32,318 nt of DNA from Candidatus Kapaibacterium sp. (GTDB lineage Bacteria; Bacteroidota; Ignavibacteria; Kapaibacteriales; UBA4661): NCBI GenBank assembly GCA_025363605.1, contig JANYDO010000282.1, forward strand, positions 1 to 32,318, given 5' to 3'. The position numbers and the translations under genes were made by a program. The first letter of the stretch is position 1. Every line of letters begins with the position of its first letter. Below, piece after piece: positions 25,462-32,318 of the stretch. The notes under the pieces were generated by a model. It ran no database searches. It saw only the letters and a list, made by a program, of their open reading frames with translations, and was not told the DNA's origin.

Positions 25462-25965
25462 GTGGCTAGACAGAAAACATCTGAGTTAGAACTCAAAGAC
25501 AAACTTGTAAACGTTGCCAGAACAGCGAAAGTGGTCAAAGGCGGTCGTCGCTTTGGCTTTAGCGCAATCGTTGTTGTTGGTGATGGTAACGGTCACGTTG
25601 GTTATGGTCTTGGCAAGGCAAACGAAGTTGCCGACGCTATTACCAAAGCAACCGACGCTGCTCGTAAAAGCCTTGTCAAAATCACGTTGAGCGCGAATAC
25701 AATTCCGCATGAAGTGTTTGGCAAATTCGGCGCGGGGAAAGTTCTCTTGAAACCCGCTACACCTGGTACAGGCGTTATTGCTTCTGGTGGCATTCGCGCC
25801 GTCTTGGAGATGGCAGGGGTTCAGGATGTTTTGACCAAAAGTCTTGGCTCGTCAAACCCTCACAATACCGTAAAGGCTACCTTTCAAGCTCTTACACAGT
25901 TGCAAGATGTACAGACCATCGCAGAACGTCGCGGACTTGACGCACGTAAGGTGATGTTCGGTTAA
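25462..25965 (+). CDS. rpsE: 30S ribosomal protein S5
   Basis: 167-residue S5, involved in decoding accuracy and the mRNA entry site. The double-stranded-RNA-binding-like N-domain reads [47 protein letters not shown]; the C-domain has [29 protein letters not shown]. The start is GTG at 25462, chosen from the family N-terminus. Unlike the other non-ATG starts here it lacks a Shine-Dalgarno (TTTTACTGAGTGTTGCT precedes it). Confidence 0.98.
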   Translation: MARQKTSELELKDKLVNVARTAKVVKGGRRFGFSAIVVVGDGNGHVGYGLGKANEVADAITKATDAARKSLVKITLSANTIPHEVFGKFGAGKVLLKPATPGTGVIASGGIRAVLEMAGVQDVLTKSLGSSNPHNTVKATFQALTQLQDVQTIAERRGLDARKVMFG

Positions 25966-26024
25966 TGGTAACGCGCCCTGCATTTAGTTAGGCGACTTAC
26001 GAACACTACTTCATACTTCATGTT

Positions 26025-26210
26025 ATGGCAAAGCTGAAAATTACCCAAGTGCGCAGTACGATTAACTGCAAAGAAGCACAAAAGCGTACTATTAAAGCGT
26101 TGGGGCTTGGTCGTCCACATTCTACGACCGTACAGCCGAAGAGTGCTACAACCCTCGGGATGTTGAACGTTGTTCAGCATCTTGTAAAAGTCGAAGAAAT
26201 ATCAGAGTAA
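26025..26210 (+). CDS. rpmD: 50S ribosomal protein L30
   Basis: 61-residue L30 of the short bacterial form. KLKITQVRSTINCKEAQKRTIKALGLGRPHSTTVQP and GMLNVVQHLVKVEEI are characteristic. It sits in the standard place between rpsE and rplO. Confidence 0.98.
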   Translation: MAKLKITQVRSTINCKEAQKRTIKALGLGRPHSTTVQPKSATTLGMLNVVQHLVKVEEISE

Positions 26211-26236
26211 TAATCATCCTTTCAAGGTTGACATCA

Positions 26237-26698
26237 ATGAAACACGTTGGCAATTTGACATTTAGTCCCGGTTCGCGCAAAAACGTGAAGCGAATTGGTC
26301 GCGGCACCGGATCCGGTCATGGCGGAACATCAACACGTGGTCACAAAGGACATCAGTCCCGCAGTAACTTCAAGCGCAAACGCAGCTTTGAAGGCGGTCA
26401 AATGCCGTTGAACCGTCGTTTGCCGAAGCATGGCTTCAAAAATCCATTCCGCATCGAGTATCAGTGCATTAACGTTGCCCGATTAGAAGAATTGGCAAAC
26501 GAAGGTGTATTTGTGAACAATACAGTAGATTTTGATGCGCTCTTCGACCTTGGTGTTCTGAGCAAAAGCAATGTACCGCTCAAAATTTTGGGTAATGGTG
26601 ACATTTCTAAAGCACTCAAAGTATCAGCTCATAAGTTCTCCGAATCCGCAAAATCAAAAATTGAATCAGCCGGAGGCACGGTAACGGTTCATGAATAG
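26237..26698 (+). CDS. rplO: 50S ribosomal protein L15
   Basis: 153-residue L15, a late-assembly 50S protein with an extended glycine/arginine-rich N-terminus (SRKNVKRIGRGTGSGHGGTSTRGHKGHQSR) followed by FEGGQMPLNRRLPKHGF. The frame is open from TTG 26228, but ATG 26237 gives the usual start (MKHVGNL) and AAGG lies about 10 nt upstream. Its 3' end overlaps secY by 8 nt, indicating translational coupling. Confidence 0.97.
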   Translation: MKHVGNLTFSPGSRKNVKRIGRGTGSGHGGTSTRGHKGHQSRSNFKRKRSFEGGQMPLNRRLPKHGFKNPFRIEYQCINVARLEELANEGVFVNNTVDFDALFDLGVLSKSNVPLKILGNGDISKALKVSAHKFSESAKSKIESAGGTVTVHE

Positions 26699-28064
26699 AA
26701 TTATTGAAACACTCAAAAATATCTTCAGAATTGAAGAACTCCGGCAGAGAATTCTCTTCACCGCCGGAGTACTGTTTGTTGTGCGCTTAGGCGCGTTTAT
26801 CACCCTTCCGGGTGTTGATGTCGCTGCCCTTAAAGCTGCAAGTGCACATTCCTCAAGTTCCAATACCCTCTTTGGTCTTTTCGACCTTTTTGTAGGTGGT
26901 GCATTTTCTAATGCCGCCATCTTTGCACTTGGGATTATGCCGTATATTTCCGCAACCATTATTCTCCAGTTGGGCGGCATCTTCATACCTGAGTTGCAAC
27001 GTATGCAGCGTGAGGGCGAAGAAGGTCGTCGGCGATTGAATAATTATGCCCGTGTTGCAACTGTCATCTTGGCTGCATTACAGGCTTGGGCTGTGAGCAT
27101 TAAAATCGCTAGTACGCAGGGAGCAGGAGGTACATCGGTAGTGCCCGATGCAGGCTTCCTCTTTACGATTACAGCAATTGTGCTTCTAACTGCTGGAACT
27201 GTCCTCCTTATGTGGCTCGGAGAACAAATTACTGAGCGTGGTATTGGTAATGGTATATCGCTAATTATTTTTATCGGTATTATTGCGCAACTCCCCGTAG
27301 CGTTCTTGCAAGAGTTCAAATTGATTCAAGCAGGTTCTCGAGTATGGATTGTTGATGTGATTTTGTTAGGGCTTCTTGTAGTTATTATAGCGCTTGTTAT
27401 ACTGATGACACAAGGGACACGCCGTATTCCGGTGCAGTATGCAAAACGAGTTGTTGGTCGTAAGGTATATGGTGGTACAACGCAATATATTCCGCTCCGT
27501 GTGAATACAGCTGGCGTAATGCCGATTATCTTTGCACAGTCCATCATGTTTATCCCAAGTACCATTTTGAGTTTCTTTCCTGATGCTCAATGGGCTGCTA
27601 CACTAGCGCGTGTGTGGAGTGATCGCTCATTTGTCTACGCGGCATTTTACGCAGTATTGATTGTGTTTTTTACATACTTCTATACAGCAATTGCGTTTAA
27701 TCCTAAAGATGTTGCTGATAATATGAAGAAACAAGGCGGTTTTGTTCCGGGTATTCGCCCTGGTGCTCCGACTGCTGAGTATATGGACAATATTCTGACA
27801 CGTATCACGCTCCCTGGTTCGATTTTCCTTGCTATTGTTGCCATTTTGCCCGTATTTGTTTCAAATGCGCTCGCAGTACCATCGCTCTTTGCGTCTTTTT
27901 TTGGTGGCACAAGTTTGCTGATTATCGTCGGTGTTGCACTTGATACATTACAGCAAATTGAGTCATACTTGCTCATGCGTCACTATGATGGCTTTATGAA
28001 AAGTGGCAAGCTACGTGGTCGCTCCTCAGGTAATGTGAATGTTGGTGCGCCGGGTGGCTTTTAA
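26691..28064 (+). CDS. secY: Protein translocase subunit SecY
   Basis: 457-residue inner-membrane channel of the Sec translocon, with about ten transmembrane helices. Signature stretches: an N-terminal segment ending FVVRLGAFITLPGVD, ALGIMPYISATIILQL, GEQITERGIGNGISLIIFIGI, a cytoplasmic loop with RRIPVQYAKRVVGRKVYGG, and ADNMKKQGGFVPGIRPG. It overlaps rplO by 8 nt, as is common for this pair. It supplies the pathway that the signal-peptide proteins at 6956-11743 need to reach the periplasm. Confidence 0.99.
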   Translation: MNRIIETLKNIFRIEELRQRILFTAGVLFVVRLGAFITLPGVDVAALKAASAHSSSSNTLFGLFDLFVGGAFSNAAIFALGIMPYISATIILQLGGIFIPELQRMQREGEEGRRRLNNYARVATVILAALQAWAVSIKIASTQGAGGTSVVPDAGFLFTITAIVLLTAGTVLLMWLGEQITERGIGNGISLIIFIGIIAQLPVAFLQEFKLIQAGSRVWIVDVILLGLLVVIIALVILMTQGTRRIPVQYAKRVVGRKVYGGTTQYIPLRVNTAGVMPIIFAQSIMFIPSTILSFFPDAQWAATLARVWSDRSFVYAAFYAVLIVFFTYFYTAIAFNPKDVADNMKKQGGFVPGIRPGAPTAEYMDNILTRITLPGSIFLAIVAILPVFVSNALAVPSLFASFFGGTSLLIIVGVALDTLQQIESYLLMRHYDGFMKSGKLRGRSSGNVNVGAPGGF

Positions 28065-28109
28065 TACGAGTTTGGTTAGTTCTTTTTAAGATTTTTTAGG
28101 ACAACGGCT

Positions 28110-28934
28110 ATGGTTGGTGCGCCGTCGGTTAAAGTCAAAAACGCTCTTGATTATATTGAAGAAGCCTGTCGGATAGTTGCCGATACAATCATGCTTGTCA
28201 GTAAGTCAATGAAGCCGGGAATGAATACCCTAGAAATTGACCAAATCGCAGACGATTACATTTGCTCAAGAGGTGCAACGCCCTCTATCAAGAACTATCA
28301 AGTTCCCTGGAGTAATAATGCAAATGGAAAGCCTCGTTACCTTGTCTATCAGTATGCTACGTGCATTTCTGTTAATGACGCGGTTGTGCACGGTCTACCA
28401 AGTAAAGACGCTATTCTCAAAGAAGGTGATATTGTCTCGTTTGACTGTCTTGCCTACAAAAATGGCTATCATGGTGATAGTGCTTATACCTTTGCTGTCG
28501 GCGAAGTAGATGACGAGAAGAAAAAACTTCTTCGAGTCACTCAAGAAGCGCTGATGCTAGGCTTAGAGCAAGCAACAGGACGTAATAAAGTATATTCTAT
28601 TTCTGGAGCAATTCAGAAACACGTAGAAAAAAATGGTTTTTCCTGCGTACGAGAATTGGTTGGTCATGGTGTCGGTGAAACCATTCACGAAGAGCCATCC
28701 ATACCAAACTTTATACCACCACTCATGCACCGCGATAGCTATCCGAACACGCGGTTATATGCAGGGCAAACGCTCGCCATTGAGCCAATGGTTAATGCTG
28801 GAAAACTTAAAGTATTTACTGATAAAGATGGATGGACAGTGCGAACATCAGATGGAAAACCTTCTGCGCACTTCGAGCATACCGTTATTGTACAAGAAAA
28901 AGAACCACCGATTATTTTGACCTTGCTTGATTGA
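28110..28934 (+). CDS. map: Methionine aminopeptidase, type I
   Basis: 274-residue pita-bread metallopeptidase that removes the initiator methionine from nascent proteins. Metal ligands in order: D112 (SFDCLAYKNG), D123 (YHGDSAYTF), H186 (VGHGVGETIHEEP), E225 (LAIEPMV), E256 (HFEHTVIV); catalytic-site histidines H94 and H193 are also present. Between NYQ (62-64) and the CISVND strand (85-90) the loop is roughly a dozen residues longer than in E. coli Map. It follows secY by 45 nt, and the secY-map-infA order is standard. AGGACA lies upstream of the ATG. Confidence 0.98.
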   Translation: MVGAPSVKVKNALDYIEEACRIVADTIMLVSKSMKPGMNTLEIDQIADDYICSRGATPSIKNYQVPWSNNANGKPRYLVYQYATCISVNDAVVHGLPSKDAILKEGDIVSFDCLAYKNGYHGDSAYTFAVGEVDDEKKKLLRVTQEALMLGLEQATGRNKVYSISGAIQKHVEKNGFSCVRELVGHGVGETIHEEPSIPNFIPPLMHRDSYPNTRLYAGQTLAIEPMVNAGKLKVFTDKDGWTVRTSDGKPSAHFEHTVIVQEKEPPIILTLLD

Positions 28935-28979
28935 GCCTTTTTGCTCACAAACACTGTTTTCATTTACGCATCATTTTCT

Positions 28980-29198
28980 ATGGCAAAACAAGGCTTAATA
29001 CGAGTTGATGGTCTTGTCGAAGAAACTCTCCCCAACGCCCAATTTATTGTGAAGTTGGAAAACGGGCACAAAGTGCTTGCACACGTGTCCGGTAAGATGC
29101 GTATGAATTTTATCAAGATTATTCAAGGCGACAAAGTAACTGTAGAGCTTTCACCATACGATTTAACAAAAGGCAGAGTTGTATATCGTTACAAATAG
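28980..29198 (+). CDS. infA: Translation initiation factor IF-1
   Basis: 72-residue OB-fold protein that occupies the 30S A site during initiation. [47 protein letters not shown] and [23 protein letters not shown] are near-invariant. The longer frame opening at 28941 adds 13 residues unlike the family; the ATG at 28980 gives the normal length and is used. The putative promoter for the next genes overlaps its last codons. Confidence 0.98.
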   Translation: MAKQGLIRVDGLVEETLPNAQFIVKLENGHKVLAHVSGKMRMNFIKIIQGDKVTVELSPYDLTKGRVVYRYK

Positions 29199-29209
29199 TT
29201 GTATATTTG
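29178..29209 (+). promoter_or_regulatory. Putative internal promoter for rpmJ-rpsM-rpsK
   Basis: GTTG (29178-29181, matching three of four bases of TTTG), a 20-nt spacer, then TATATTTG (29202-29209), an exact TAnnTTTG. Spacing is the same as at the rpsL and topA sites. It straddles the infA stop codon and would start transcription near 29216, about 70 nt before rpmJ, at the usual boundary between the spc and alpha segments. Confidence 0.45.
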
Positions 29210-29283
29210 CAATTCTGTACTCGTTTTTCGGCAATCACCTAACAATAGCATACTAAACGATATTATTATCAAGGATTACTGCA

Positions 29284-29400
29284 ATGAAGGTTCAAGCCTC
29301 AGTAAAAAAACGTAGCGCTGACGACAAAATTGTTCGTCGTAAAGGCAGAGTCTATGTTATTAACAAGAAAAACCCACGTCATAAGCAACGTCAAGGTTAA
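29284..29400 (+). CDS. rpmJ: 50S ribosomal protein L36, zinc-free form
   Basis: 38-residue L36, translated directly from the sequence: it opens [20 protein letters not shown] and ends [12 protein letters not shown]. The four zinc ligands of the classical form are not conserved: the cysteine positions are occupied by S/D residues and N, so this is a C-minus, zinc-independent version. L36 sits under the L7/L12 stalk base and contacts 23S rRNA. It lies between infA and rpsM as in most bacteria. Confidence 0.97.
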   Translation: MKVQASVKKRSADDKIVRRKGRVYVINKKNPRHKQRQG

Positions 29401-29423
29401 TTTTTTAATTCAAGGAGTAGCAC

Positions 29424-29804
29424 TTGGCACGTATAGCCGGCGTCGACTTGCCCAAAAATAAACACGCATTCATTGGGCTGCAATATATCTACGGGATTGG
29501 TCAAACTCGCTGTATCGAAATTCTCGAAAAAGCGGACGTTCCTGTTAATAAGCGTGTTTCGGACTTATCCGATGAAGAAGTAGCGCGTTTGCGCCAAATT
29601 ATCCAAAACGAATATAGCGTGGAAGGTCAGTTGCGAAGTGAAACATCGCTTGACATCAAACGCCTTATGGATATTGGATGCTATCGTGGCTTGCGTCACC
29701 GCCGAGGGCTGCCTGTTCGCGGTCAGCGTACGCGCACCAACTCGCGCACTCGCAAAGGTCGACGTAAAACAGTTGCAGGTAAGAAAAAAGCAGCACGGAA
29801 ATAA
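29424..29804 (+). CDS. rpsM: 30S ribosomal protein S13
   Basis: 126-residue S13 of the 30S head, forming intersubunit bridges and touching P-site tRNA through its C-terminal tail. [33 protein letters not shown] is diagnostic, as is the C-terminal [35 protein letters not shown]. The start is TTG at 29424, with a strong CAAGGAG 10 nt upstream; the family N-terminus confirms it. Confidence 0.99.
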   Translation: MARIAGVDLPKNKHAFIGLQYIYGIGQTRCIEILEKADVPVNKRVSDLSDEEVARLRQIIQNEYSVEGQLRSETSLDIKRLMDIGCYRGLRHRRGLPVRGQRTRTNSRTRKGRRKTVAGKKKAARK

Positions 29805-29891
29805 TGTGTTTCCTGTATGGGATTTTGCAAAGAAAATATTCGCAAGTTCCCTCAATGCATTGCTTTTTCGATACTTTAGGTGACGTACAAC

Positions 29892-29939
29892 TGATAGACT
29901 ATCAATTACAGCAGCACAGGCATATTGTCTGTGCTACTG
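29892..29939 (+). promoter_or_regulatory. Hairpins in the long rpsM-rpsK gap
   Basis: The rpsM-rpsK spacer is 214 nt, long for this junction. It holds TGATA/TATCA (29892-29904, 3-nt loop). Beside it is a stronger hairpin: AGCACAGGCA (29913-29922) and TGTCTGTGCT (29926-29935), 10 bp with one G-U pair, extended past a single C/A mismatch by CAG (29909-29911)/CTG (29937-29939). No T-tract follows. No credible small gene was found in the gap. It may be an RNA processing or translational control element for rpsK. Confidence 0.45.
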
Positions 29940-30018
29940 TTGTCTAAAAGCTATCCTTGGATGATTGCTCTTCAAAAATCGAATATTTACAACGTACTCT
30001 TTCATTTCATAACGTATT

Positions 30019-30408
30019 ATGGCTAAAACCTACGCGAAACGCGCAAAAAAAAAGACAGTTTCCGATATTCATGGAAAAGCCTTTGTTCGCGCTACGTTCA
30101 ATAATGTACAAGTTACCATTACCGACGTTTATGGTAACGTACTCAGTTGGTCGTCTGCCGGACGCAATGGCTTCCGAGGCTCCAAGAAAAACACCCCATA
30201 CGCTGCGCAAGTTTCGGCAGAAAATGCTGCCAAAGAAGCATACGATATGGGACTGCGTAAAGTGGATGTCTTTGTGAAAGGACCCGGCTCTGGTCGTGAA
30301 GCGGCTGTACGGGCGATGAACCAATCCGGTCTTGAGGTGCAAATCATTCTTGATCGCACACCTGTACCGCACAACGGTTGCCGTCCCCCCAAGCGCAGAA
30401 GAGTCTAA
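30019..30408 (+). CDS. rpsK: 30S ribosomal protein S11
   Basis: 129-residue S11 of the 30S platform, near the E site and Shine-Dalgarno helix. [45 protein letters not shown] and the C-terminal [18 protein letters not shown] are near-invariant. No Shine-Dalgarno precedes the ATG (TTCATAACGTATT). In most bacteria rpsD follows; here a hairpin-bearing spacer and rpoA follow instead. Confidence 0.99.
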   Translation: MAKTYAKRAKKKTVSDIHGKAFVRATFNNVQVTITDVYGNVLSWSSAGRNGFRGSKKNTPYAAQVSAENAAKEAYDMGLRKVDVFVKGPGSGREAAVRAMNQSGLEVQIILDRTPVPHNGCRPPKRRRV

Positions 30409-30431
30409 AGCTCCGCATTTTGTAAGGAAGT

Positions 30432-30462
30432 ACCGTGTGCGCATTACGAATGCTCGCGCGGT
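30432..30462 (+). promoter_or_regulatory. Strong hairpin between rpsK and rpoA
   Basis: Arms 30432-30445 (ACCGTGTGCGCATT) and 30449-30462 (AATGCTCGCGCGGT) can form 13 of 14 pairs, including two G-U wobbles and one C/U mismatch, closed by a 3-nt ACG loop. It is followed by a moderately T-rich stretch (CTTTCTTGTTGTTG), so it could act as a partial terminator that sets the S11:RpoA ratio, or as a leader element for rpoA. It occupies the 175-nt gap where rpsD normally lies; no remnant of rpsD is visible. Confidence 0.5.
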
Positions 30463-30583
30463 GCTTTCTTGTTGTTGTGCAGAGAGCAAGTCCGCTTCAT
30501 TTTCCTTCAATTCACATTGTACAGAATTTTTCCTTTTCTTGAAATAATCGGAATAAATTCTTCACGGACAAAGGACACATACC

Positions 30584-31582
30584 ATGAGTCTTTCCATGCA
30601 AATGCCAGAGCGTGTCATCGTACACGAAAACTCAACCCCGAATCACGGTATTTTTATTCTTCAGCCTCTCGAAGGCGGCTATGGCGTTACTATCGGTAAT
30701 TCGTTTCGCCGTGTGCTGCTTTCTTCTATTCAGGGCGCAGCCATCGTCGCTGTGCGCATTAGCGGTGTCTTGCATGAATTTCAGACTATCCCCGGCGTTA
30801 TTGAGGATATGTGTGAAATTATCCTGAATTTGAAGGGTGTACGCCTGAAAATTATGGATAAAAAAGGCGCTCAAATTGCTTTTCGCCTCAAAGGTCCGCA
30901 CGTCTTTACCGCGAAAGACATCCAAACCGCAAGCGACCAAGTGGAAGTGATGAACCCTGACCACTATATCGCAACTCTCGCAAAAGATGCTGATATTGAA
31001 GTGGAATTGATGATTGGTCGCGGCAAAGGCTATGTGCCTGCCGACGAAAATCGTGACCCTGAGTATCCGCTCAATACGATTCCGATGGATTCGATTTTTA
31101 CGCCGATTAAGAATGTGAAATATAGCGTTGAGCCATTCCGCGTGGGTCAGAAAACTGACTACGAGCGCCTCACGATGGACGTAGAAACAGACGGTACGCT
31201 CTCTGCTGAAGAAGCAATGGAGCAGGCTGCACGTATTCTGCGCGACCACATTCAACTCTTCATCAACTTTGATTTTGAAGAAGAACCCGAAGCAGAAGAC
31301 GAATCACGCGATGCCGAGTTTGCTCGCGTTCGCCGTATTTTGAATACCTCGGTGGATGATCTTGAGCTTTCGGTGCGCTCGCATAATTGCCTTAAAGCAG
31401 CAAATATCAAAACGCTTGCCGACCTTGTGCGCAAGCAAGAAGGCGATATGCTGAAGTTCCGCAACTTCGGTCGTAAATCGCTTGCTGAATTGACAGAAAT
31501 CGTACAGCAATTTAACCTCCATTTCGGTATGGACGTTGAAAAGTACCTGCAAGAAGACGAAAAACAACCAGCAGAAGATTAA
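30584..31582 (+). CDS. rpoA: DNA-directed RNA polymerase subunit alpha
   Basis: 332-residue alpha subunit. The N-terminal domain (about 1-230) mediates dimerisation and binds beta/beta': HGIFILQPLEGGYGVTIGNSFRRVLLSSIQGAAIVAVRI. After an acidic linker (EEEPEAEDESRDAE), the C-terminal domain (about 255-320) has the DNA/activator-contact helix-hairpin elements ELSVRSHNCLKAANIKTLADLV and KFRNFGRKSLAEL. AAAGGA lies before the ATG. The stop codon sits in the loop of a perfect hairpin. Confidence 0.99.
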   Translation: MSLSMQMPERVIVHENSTPNHGIFILQPLEGGYGVTIGNSFRRVLLSSIQGAAIVAVRISGVLHEFQTIPGVIEDMCEIILNLKGVRLKIMDKKGAQIAFRLKGPHVFTAKDIQTASDQVEVMNPDHYIATLAKDADIEVELMIGRGKGYVPADENRDPEYPLNTIPMDSIFTPIKNVKYSVEPFRVGQKTDYERLTMDVETDGTLSAEEAMEQAARILRDHIQLFINFDFEEEPEAEDESRDAEFARVRRILNTSVDDLELSVRSHNCLKAANIKTLADLVRKQEGDMLKFRNFGRKSLAELTEIVQQFNLHFGMDVEKYLQEDEKQPAED

Positions 31583-31592
31583 TCTTCTGCTG
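31569..31592 (+). promoter_or_regulatory. Perfect hairpin with the rpoA stop codon in its loop
   Basis: CAGCAGAAGA (31569-31578), loop TTAA (31579-31582), TCTTCTGCTG (31583-31592): a perfect 10-bp stem with a tetraloop. The rpoA TAA (31580-31582) lies within the loop. No T-tract follows, so it is not a standard terminator. It could protect the rpoA message end, mark a cleavage site before rplQ, or affect termination by the ribosome. Confidence 0.6.
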
Positions 31593-31717
31593 CGTTATTC
31601 GGGGAAGGTACGGCTTTGAGGTTATCATTGTGAAAACTTCCTCAAGCCCTCTTCGATGCAAGTCTTGCACGGCTTTTCTACGATAATTATTCACACCCTT
31701 TTTCCGTACTCACAACA

Positions 31718-32314
31718 ATGAGACACTTACGCGCAGGCAGAAAACTCAAGCGCACGGCAAGCCACCGTAAAGCAATGCTTAACAACATGGCTACCTCGCT
31801 CTTGCAGCACAAAAAAATCGCTACCACCGAAGCAAAAGCAAAAGAATTGCGTCCCTTCGTTGAGCGCCTCATCACCAAAGCAAAAAATGCGTACTTGGCT
31901 GAACAAGCCGGTCAACTGCAAAATGGTCACACTGTTGACATTCATGCTCGTCGTACCGTTGGTCGCTACATCAAAGACAAAGCTGTTTTGCAAGAACTCT
32001 TTGATGCTATCGCTCCTGTTGTCGAAAACCGCCCGGGTGGCTATTGCCGCATCATCAAAACCGGTACCCGTCATGGTGACGGTGGTCGTACCGCCGTGAT
32101 TGAGTTGGTTGACTGGGCAGAAACCCAAGACGGTAAGCGCACACTGGGTCGCAAGAAAAAACGCAAAGAAGTTCCGCAGAACCCCGCACAGCAGCGCGTT
32201 CAGCAGCAAGTAGCCGCCAGCGTGGCTGTAGCAGTAGTGCAATTAGAAGAAGCGGAAGTTGTTGCCGAAGAAACGGCTTCGGAAGCCGCACCGGAAGAAA
32301 AAGCAGCAGAATAA
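31718..32314 (+). CDS. rplQ: 50S ribosomal protein L17 with acidic C-terminal extension
   Basis: 198-residue L17 near the tunnel exit. The conserved core, MRHLRAGRKLKRTASHRKAMLNNMATSLLQHKKIATTEAKAKELRPFVERLITKAK and the GGYCRIIKTGTRHGDGG block, ends near residue 130. A basic linker (GRKKKRKEV) leads into an Ala/Val/Glu-rich low-complexity tail (about 155-198). Such tails occur in Bacteroidota L17s and are absent in E. coli. It is 135 nt from rpoA with no Shine-Dalgarno, and is the last gene in the window. Confidence 0.98.
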   Translation: MRHLRAGRKLKRTASHRKAMLNNMATSLLQHKKIATTEAKAKELRPFVERLITKAKNAYLAEQAGQLQNGHTVDIHARRTVGRYIKDKAVLQELFDAIAPVVENRPGGYCRIIKTGTRHGDGGRTAVIELVDWAETQDGKRTLGRKKKRKEVPQNPAQQRVQQQVAASVAVAVVQLEEAEVVAEETASEAAPEEKAAE

Positions 32315-32318
32315 ATTC

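Noticed and set aside
28941-28979. N-terminal extension of infA
   Set aside because: IF-1 is a conserved 72-residue protein beginning MAKQG; the added 13 residues are not family-like.
30332-30547. Possible rpsD remnant after rpsK
   Set aside because: The translated frames contain none of the S4 signature blocks, and the main frame overlaps rpsK in another phase.
1-32318. Mobile elements, CRISPR arrays, tRNA or rRNA genes
   Set aside because: No transposase, integrase, direct-repeat/spacer pattern or recognisable tRNA/rRNA sequence was seen on either strand.

Overview
This window is mainly a bacterial chromosomal core: the fused str - S10 - spc - alpha ribosomal-protein supercluster (about 12.1-32.3 kb, all on +). 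To its left is an 11.7 kb flank with a partial signalling gene, topA, an extra elongation factor G, a glycosyltransferase and a two-gene exported-protein operon. Several features point to the Bacteroidota/Chlorobiota/Kapabacteria (FCB) side of the tree. The subtilase ends in a type IX secretion (T9SS) sorting domain. The clearest promoters have the Bacteroidota form TTTG-N19/20-TAnnTTTG. L36 and S14 are cysteine-free-type paralogs, L2 reads NPVDHPM instead of NPVDHPH, and L17 has an Ala/Glu-rich tail. The genus cannot be fixed from sequence alone.

Layout: 1-468 (-) is the N-terminal end of a receiver-first hybrid histidine kinase; 564-3194 (-) is topA. Divergent from topA is a fusA gene of the mtEFG1/spdEFG1 type (3521-5635, +), closed by a strong intrinsic terminator. 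That terminator overlaps the apparent promoter of a GT4-like glycosyltransferase (5741-6907, +). Convergent to it is an operon on the - strand: a signal-peptide-bearing TldD/PmbA-like protein (start 11743) followed 9 nt later by a T9SS-exported S8 peptidase. A 362-nt divergent gap carries a near-ideal promoter for the supercluster.

The supercluster runs rpsL-rpsG-fusA(second, EFG2-like)-tuf-rpsJ-rplC-rplD-rplW-rplB-rpsS-rplV-rpsC-rplP-rpmC-rpsQ-rplN-rplX-rplE-rpsN-rpsH-rplF-rplR-rpsE-rpmD-rplO-secY-map-infA-rpmJ-rpsM-rpsK-rpoA-rplQ. It is canonical except that rpsD (S4) is missing between rpsK and rpoA. Several gaps are wider than usual and hold perfect or near-perfect RNA hairpins (tuf/rpsJ, rplX/rplE, rplR/rpsE, rpsM/rpsK, rpsK/rpoA, rpoA/rplQ). 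There is also a short tandem repeat in the rplW/rplB gap.

No phage, insertion sequence, CRISPR array, tRNA or rRNA was seen. The observations most worth following are the EF-G pair, which suggests separate translocation and recycling factors with the EFG2-type copy in the str operon; the exported TldD-like protein without a zinc motif paired with the T9SS protease; the overlapping terminator/promoter; and the set of intergenic hairpins with loss of S4 from the alpha cluster.
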